Source: Bacteroidia bacterium (lineage in GTDB: Bacteria; Bacteroidota; Bacteroidia; Bacteroidales; VadinHA17). From it: DNA of 46,282 nt. The position numbers were made by a program, and so were the translations under genes. The stretch lies in the NCBI GenBank assembly GCA_026391595.1, contig JAPLDY010000092.1:1-46282 (forward strand), in the 5' to 3' direction. The notes below the pieces were generated by a model. The model saw only the letters and a program-made list of their open reading frames with translations. It had not been told where the DNA came from and did not search any database. Position 1 is the stretch's first letter; each line of letters begins with the position of its first letter. Shown here piece after piece: positions 42,765 to 46,282 of this stretch.

Positions 42765-43991
42765 TTATTCCACTCCGGCCTTTTTTTCTTCCTTGTTTTT
42801 TTGTTTTTCAGCCATTTCGTCCTTATAACGCATGAAGCTGAGTTTGTCATTTATAAGGTACCTGTAGGTGCAGTGGGTTTTCATTCTTATTCCGCCAAGA
42901 GCTTCATTGCTGGCCATCATCCTGACATTATAGTCGCCCACCCATGAAAGTTCAACTTCCTTGTACCATGGCTTATGTTTGAACACTTCGTAAAGATGAT
43001 AAAAGATCGCTGCTTCAATACCCTGATTCTGGTGCGAATGCATTACACCTCCCACTACCGCCCTCAGTCGGGTGATCTTATGAGTTTTCTTGTAATAAAG
43101 GAATTTGATAATGCTGATAAGGTCGAGTTTACCATTAAGGTATTTCAGTATCTGGTTCAGGTCAGGAAGCAATACCCAGAAACCCACTGGCTTGTCGTTC
43201 TGATAGATGAAGATGACTGTCTCCTCATCGATAACCTGTCTTGCCTTCCTTATCGACTCCTCAAGGATATCCGGTATAAGCGGCGTAAAATCGTCCTTCA
43301 GGTATGACCATGTAGAATTATAGATCTCGCAGATATCATTTATATATTTCCTGGCATTTTTAAACTCAAAATGACGGAATGTATAGCCTGGTTTCTTTGC
43401 CACCCATTCGGCAACCTTCCATACCCTTTCAGGGAACCTGGTTATCTCTCCTTTTTCGTTTCTTGCTTCACGGTGGTAGGAATATTGTTCAAAGTAATTT
43501 TTAAATCCGTACGACTCAAAGAAATCCCTGTAGTATTTCATGCTGTAGGGCATTCCATATCCCTGCTGCATGAAGCCGGCAATTAAGAGGCCCCAGAAGT
43601 TGTCGTTTTCACCAAAATTAACCGGTCCGTCCATCGCTTCCATGCCACGTGATGCAAGCCATGCTTTTGCAGTGTCGAAAAGCAGAAAAGCTGCTTCCCT
43701 CTCTTCTATCACCTCGAAGAAGCCCATTCCTCCTGTTGGCTGCTTCTGTGCGGCAGACCTGACATTATCAATAAATGCAGCAACTCTGCCGATTGTTTTT
43801 CCGCCATTATCCTTCAATATCCAGCGTGTTGCAACTCCTTGTTTGAAAGTATGGTTTTTTGCAGGGTCGAACAATCCCTCGATCTCGGAATCAAGCGGAC
43901 ATACCCAGAAGGGATCATTTTTATATAATCGCTTCGGGAAATCATGAAATTCCTTCCTGTCGTGCCTGGTTACTACCTCAGTTATTTGCAT
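42765..43991 (-). CDS. GNAT/N-acyltransferase-fold protein (YghO-like), function unknown
   Basis: A 408-residue soluble protein. Recurring family features are FPKRLYKNDPFWVCPL at residues 18-33, MDGPVNFGENDNFWGLLIAGF near 117-137, and a C-terminal half resembling an acetyltransferase core (PVGFWVLLPDLNQ, then GVMHSHQNQGIEAAIFYHLYEV and ELSWVGDYNVRMMASNEALGG). This matches conserved proteins annotated as GNAT-like or YghO in Bacteroidetes and Proteobacteria. No substrate is known. The C-terminus is Lys/Glu-rich. It is monocistronic, with a TATATTTG element at 44051. Confidence 0.7.
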   Translation of the reverse strand: MQITEVVTRHDRKEFHDFPKRLYKNDPFWVCPLDSEIEGLFDPAKNHTFKQGVATRWILKDNGGKTIGRVAAFIDNVRSAAQKQPTGGMGFFEVIEEREAAFLLFDTAKAWLASRGMEAMDGPVNFGENDNFWGLLIAGFMQQGYGMPYSMKYYRDFFESYGFKNYFEQYSYHREARNEKGEITRFPERVWKVAEWVAKKPGYTFRHFEFKNARKYINDICEIYNSTWSYLKDDFTPLIPDILEESIRKARQVIDEETVIFIYQNDKPVGFWVLLPDLNQILKYLNGKLDLISIIKFLYYKKTHKITRLRAVVGGVMHSHQNQGIEAAIFYHLYEVFKHKPWYKEVELSWVGDYNVRMMASNEALGGIRMKTHCTYRYLINDKLSFMRYKDEMAEKQKNKEEKKAGVE

Positions 43992-44050
43992 AAAGATAAA
44001 TATCTGATTGATAATATTTTTCGTTTACAGCTGCCGGTAAATTAACTGCA

Positions 44051-44058
44051 CAAATATA
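44051..44058 (-). promoter_or_regulatory. Bacteroidetes-type -7 element for the GNAT-like gene
   Basis: Minus strand TATATTTG, matching TAnnTTTG, 59 nt upstream of the ATG at 43991. A TTTTG lies upstream with a 14-nt spacer, shorter than usual. Confidence 0.45.
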
Positions 44059-44079
44059 GGTAGTTTTTTATTCAAAATA

Positions 44080-44128
44080 CCCCCTTCCCAACCCCCGCCG
44101 AAGCGGGGCAGGCATTCCCCCAAGGGGG
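44080..44128 (+). repeat. CCCCC...GGGGG intergenic palindrome element
   Basis: CCCCC (44080-44084), inner stem CCCCGC (44093-44098) / GCGGGG (44103-44108) with loop CGAA, then CAGGC and GGGGG (44124-44128). Same family as 13237 and 30901. It lies directly upstream of the GNAT-like gene promoter. Confidence 0.75.
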
Positions 44129-44142
44129 TCTTTCGCCCGATA

Positions 44143-44222
44143 CCTTCCCGATAGCTATCGGGAGCCTGATGCCCGATGCCTTCCCGATAGCTATCGGGAG
44201 CCCGATGCCTGACGCCTTTTTA
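44143..44222 (-). repeat. Duplicated 16-bp palindromes inside a heptamer array at the flippase stop
   Basis: Two copies, 36 nt apart, of the perfect palindrome CCCGATAGCTATCGGG (44147-44162 and 44183-44198), separated and flanked by 7-nt units such as CTGATGC, CCGATGC and CTGACGC. The array ends in CTTTTTA (44216-44222), whose TTA is the flippase stop, the same junction as at 16117-16123. Confidence 0.75.
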
Positions 44223-45617
44223 ATGTATATCTATTATCCTGTGGTCGATCAATATGAACAGCACGGTCAGGAGGAAAGTATAAAAGGCATATACTTTTAA
44301 AGGAATATATTCTATGGGCTTTATCTTCATTTTGATCCAGACATATCCAATCAGGAACATTTTTCCAACAGTATAGCCAATGAAGGTGGCGAGAACCACA
44401 CCTACGATATTATAACCCCATTTTATCATGAGGAGACTCAAAGGAATATTTACCGCAAGCTCTATAAGGGCTGCAATGAATGTCACCATTGTCTTTTTCC
44501 TCCCTACAAGGATGGTTTGCGGGAAAACCAGACGGGGTATTATCATCGCTGAATAAACAAGAAAGACATCAGCGCTTCTCTCGAAATCCGGATTGAACAG
44601 CCTCGGGTAGAACCACCTGGCAAAGAGCATTATCAACATAGTGACAGGGAAGAGCAGGTGCATCAGCTTTTTTGATTTGACCTTGATCTTTGTCAATGAC
44701 TCCTTCATAAGCATTCGCGTTGAGAACTCCGGCAGCATTGCGTTGCTCAGACCGTTCGCAAGCATAAGCACCAGAGGAAACTCCTTTGCTCCGTACCTGA
44801 ACCAGGCAAACTGACCCGGATCGCGATAAACGGCTGAAACAATTATCCCGTCAGTATACTGCCCTGAACCGCTAATAAGAGTTGTAATGATAAGAGGGGC
44901 AGCAAGGTAGAGATGCTCTTTAAGAAATTGAGGAGAGATCTTCATCTCCGTATAACGCCGCAGGAGGATGATCAACCAGATCCATCTTATACCTGTTATG
45001 GCCAGAAGACCGTAGACCGACCATATAATATCTTTCCCGAATATAATGGGTGTAATGACTAAAACAAGCTGCGCAAGAAATGTATAGAGACCATACTGAA
45101 AGATCCTGTACGCCCTGTTATTCAGCAGGTAAATATATTCGATCAGGCAGACAGGGCTGCTTAGCATTATATATAAGAGCAGGAGGTTAATGTATGGAAC
45201 GTTACCTGAAACATGGAACACCGAAAAATTGTTTTTTATCGAATGCCCGAAAGCAAATGTCACCAGGCTGAAAAAACACAGCAGAATGAACGCATTGAAG
45301 ATTTCGGGAGATTTCGTTGTATGATTTTCACCAAACTGCCTGTATGTCTTGTTACGGTGATAAAGAGGCAGAAGTGATTGTATTATACCCGTAACCCAGA
45401 AGAAGGTGAGAAATCCCGCAATGAACATGAACATCTCGAAGGAACCTATTTCTCCACGGGTAAGGTGACTCTTAGTAAAAACTATGCTGATTACAAGGAA
45501 TATGACGGGTTTCATCAGCTGAAACAGCTGAAGACCCGAAATATTGTCCATGAATTTAAGTCTTTTCAACCCTTTCTGATTCCTAAGATTTTTAACCTGA
45601 CAGGACGTTTTAACCAT
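44220..45617 (-). CDS. Wzx-like lipopolysaccharide/polysaccharide flippase
   Basis: A 465-residue protein of the MOP superfamily (polysaccharide biosynthesis/oligosaccharide flippase), with 12-14 hydrophobic helices. It probably moves undecaprenyl-linked oligosaccharides across the inner membrane. Visible features include QLFQLMKPVIFLVISIVFTKS in the first helix and AAPLIITTLISGSGQYTDGIIVSAVYRDPGQFAWFRYGAKEFP in the middle, typical of the group. The start at 45617 is chosen: the frame is open back to 45668, but that codon is upstream of the predicted transcript start. No glycosyltransferases surround it, so it is an orphan flippase and the glycan is unknown. Confidence 0.83.
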   Translation of the reverse strand: MVKTSCQVKNLRNQKGLKRLKFMDNISGLQLFQLMKPVIFLVISIVFTKSHLTRGEIGSFEMFMFIAGFLTFFWVTGIIQSLLPLYHRNKTYRQFGENHTTKSPEIFNAFILLCFFSLVTFAFGHSIKNNFSVFHVSGNVPYINLLLLYIMLSSPVCLIEYIYLLNNRAYRIFQYGLYTFLAQLVLVITPIIFGKDIIWSVYGLLAITGIRWIWLIILLRRYTEMKISPQFLKEHLYLAAPLIITTLISGSGQYTDGIIVSAVYRDPGQFAWFRYGAKEFPLVLMLANGLSNAMLPEFSTRMLMKESLTKIKVKSKKLMHLLFPVTMLIMLFARWFYPRLFNPDFERSADVFLVYSAMIIPRLVFPQTILVGRKKTMVTFIAALIELAVNIPLSLLMIKWGYNIVGVVLATFIGYTVGKMFLIGYVWIKMKIKPIEYIPLKVYAFYTFLLTVLFILIDHRIIDIH

Positions 45618-45656
45618 GAAGGCGCCCGTTACAGGTTCATTTTTTTTTGAACCGTG

Positions 45657-45664
45657 CAAATATA
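45657..45664 (-). promoter_or_regulatory. Bacteroidetes-type -7 element for the flippase gene
   Basis: Minus strand TATATTTG, matching TAnnTTTG; a TTTTC lies 20 nt upstream. Transcription should start near 45650, which supports the ATG at 45617. Confidence 0.5.
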
Positions 45665-45701
45665 ACAATAGAAGTGCAGTGGCAGAAAATAAATCTAAAA
45701 T

Positions 45702-45732
45702 TTTGTGAATAAATTTTTTGGGCGTACTTTTG
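45702..45732 (+). promoter_or_regulatory. Bacteroidetes-type promoter of the tRNA-His gene
   Basis: TTTG (45702-45705), 19-nt spacer, TACTTTTG (45725-45732): a full match to the TTTG-N19-21-TAnnTTTG consensus. The tRNA begins 12 nt after the -7 box. Confidence 0.8.
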
Positions 45733-45744
45733 CCATCCTGAAAC

Positions 45745-45819
45745 GGTGGATGTAGTTCAGTTGGTTAGAACGTCGGATTGTGGTTCCGAAGGTCGTGGGT
45801 TCGAATCCCATCTTCCACC
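45745..45819 (+). tRNA. tRNA-His (GTG anticodon)
   Basis: Full cloverleaf. The acceptor stem GTGGATG pairs with CTTCCAC (one T-T mismatch at pair 6), with the extra G at -1 (45745) facing discriminator C73, which is diagnostic for tRNA-His. The D arm is GTTCAGTTGGTTAGAAC, the anticodon stem TCGGA/TCCGA has loop TTGTGGT (anticodon GTG), and the T arm is GTGGG-TTCGAAT-CCCAT. CCA is not encoded. The promoter and terminator flank it closely, so it is a single-gene transcript. Confidence 0.97.
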
Positions 45820-45826
45820 CAAAAAA

Positions 45827-45946
45827 GAAAAAGCCTTTCAGCGTCAGCTGAAGGGCTTTGTTTTTTCGCTGCGTTGAAAGCTCGCTTTCAAAAGCATAGT
45901 GAAAAAACAAAGACCGTAATGAGCGAAGCGAATGAAAGGCTTTTTC
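45827..45946. repeat. 120-bp nested inverted repeat downstream of tRNA-His
   Basis: The outer arms GAAAAAGCCTTTCA (45827-45840) and TGAAAGGCTTTTTC (45933-45946) pair over 14 bp without mismatch. The middle arms CTTTGTTTTTTC (45856-45867) and GAAAAAACAAAG (45901-45912) pair over 12 bp. An inner stem is TTGAAAGC (45874-45881) / GCTTTCAA (45884-45891). The left half alone also makes the tRNA terminator. Origin unknown. Confidence 0.75.
45830..45866 (+). terminator. Rho-independent terminator of tRNA-His
   Basis: AAAGCCTTTCA (45830-45840), 8-nt loop, TGAAGGGCTTT (45849-45859): an 11-bp stem with one T-G pair, then G and six T (45861-45866). Confidence 0.75.
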
Positions 45947-46016
45947 GTTTCTGGTTCCCCCGGGAATCGCTGTCGGAGCGGCGCGTAGACAGCAATCCCA
46001 GAAATTCATGTACTCA

Positions 46017-46118
46017 CCCCCTTCCTACCGACCCGCAGGCTGGCTCCTTCGCTAAAACAGCCAACGAGGCTGTTTATTAACGCTCGGCCCGCTCTCTTCT
46101 GAAGAAGAAAAGAGGGGG
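46017..46118. repeat. CCCCC...GGGGG intergenic palindrome element, long form
   Basis: CCCCC (46017-46021) and GGGGG (46114-46118) enclose an inner hairpin AAACAGCC (46055-46062) / GGCTGTTT (46068-46075). The left part contains GCAGGCTGGCTCC, resembling the CAGGCTC tail of the other copies. The 45820-46183 gap holds this element and the inverted repeat at 45827; I see no gene in it. Confidence 0.55.
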
Positions 46119-46183
46119 ATGGATCCCGGGACGCAGCCATTTGAGATCATTTCCGATACCGATTATATGGACTTTTAACTTCC

Positions 46184-46282
46184 TTATAGAATACTCTCTT
46201 CAAAAAATTCTTCAAATCTGAGTATACGTTTGTTGTTTTCCTTATTGAACAGCAGATGCTCAAAATCTTTGGTTTTGGTTTT
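46184..46282 (-). CDS. C-terminal fragment of an unidentified gene, cut by window edge
   Basis: On the minus strand, frame 46282 stays open for 32 codons to a TAA at 46184-46186 and reads KTKTKDFEHLLFNKENNKR then ILRFEEFFEESIL. The amphipathic, charged composition looks like a real protein end, and nothing else accounts for this stretch. The fragment is too short to name a family. Confidence 0.35.
   Translation of the reverse strand, partial: KTKTKDFEHLLFNKENNKRILRFEEFFEESIL

Noticed and set aside
44143-44222. Repeated palindromes spaced regularly, considered as a CRISPR array
   Set aside because: Only two copies, the spacers are themselves repeats, and no cas gene is in the window.
45695-46009. 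A 104-codon open frame on the minus strand
   Set aside because: It runs through the tRNA-His gene and its terminator, so it is not coding.
1-46282. Prophage, transposon, restriction, toxin-antitoxin or other defence island
   Set aside because: No integrase, transposase, phage structural, nuclease or toxin-like gene is recognisable; gene order and codon use look like core chromosome.

Overview
The window reads as a chromosomal segment of a Bacteroidetes bacterium, most like an anaerobic or microaerobic Bacteroidales-type organism. The evidence is family content (DUF4290, DUF5683, DUF4492, a zinc-free type B L31, plant-type glutaminyl cyclase), the gene orders DUF4290-murA-grpE-dnaJ, parA-parB-DUF5683-LysM transglycosylase and rsfS-ftsH-cdsA-psd, general lack of Shine-Dalgarno sites, and many TAnnTTTG promoter elements. 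HydF, cytochrome bd and a flavodiiron protein suggest a hydrogen-metabolising fermenter that defends itself against oxygen. I see no prophage, insertion sequence, CRISPR array or rRNA.

Layout. 1-5578: truncated potassium transporter kup, CapA-like protein, a His-rich UreH/NicO-like metal transporter, a ZIP-like transporter with an inserted cyclic-nucleotide-binding-type domain, and a secreted M1 peptidase. 5720-11973: DUF4290, murA (Asp in place of the fosfomycin-target Cys), grpE-dnaJ, and a two-gene ABC exporter. 12061-16078: sigma-54-type response regulator without a DNA-binding domain, aspartase, and HydF. 16121-22997 (minus): parA-parB-DUF5683-mltD and a fused SGNH/MBOAT acyltransferase. 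23274-26588: lipid kinase, glutaminyl cyclase lipoprotein, HAD protein, pssA. 26618-30783 (minus): AI-2E-type permease, DUF4492, cydA, cydB. 31197-36979: hsp20, then rsfS-ftsH-cdsA-psd-flavodiiron (minus). 37134-42669: birA, pyrE (with a remnant fused tail), NUDIX, lon-coaD, rpmE2. 42765-46282: GNAT-like protein, Wzx-like flippase, tRNA-His, repeats, and the end of an unknown gene.

The most interesting signal is regulatory. grpE and hsp20 each have a -24/-12 (sigma-54-like) promoter, preceded at exactly the same distance (13 nt before the GG) by a TGNCA-N3-TGNCA element. With ftsH, lon and a sigma-54-type regulator nearby, this suggests a sigma-54-controlled chaperone regulon. Other notable items are the ZIP/cNMP fusion protein, heptamer-periodic arrays that begin at stop codons in four places, a family of CCCCC...GGGGG intergenic palindromes, and the PyrE fusion left by an apparent in-frame deletion.

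Functionally, pssA, cdsA and psd give the route to phosphatidylethanolamine. murA, mltD, the flippase and the SGNH/MBOAT protein serve the cell envelope. GrpE, DnaJ, Hsp20, FtsH and Lon cover protein quality control. CydAB/DUF4492 and the flavodiiron protein remove oxygen.
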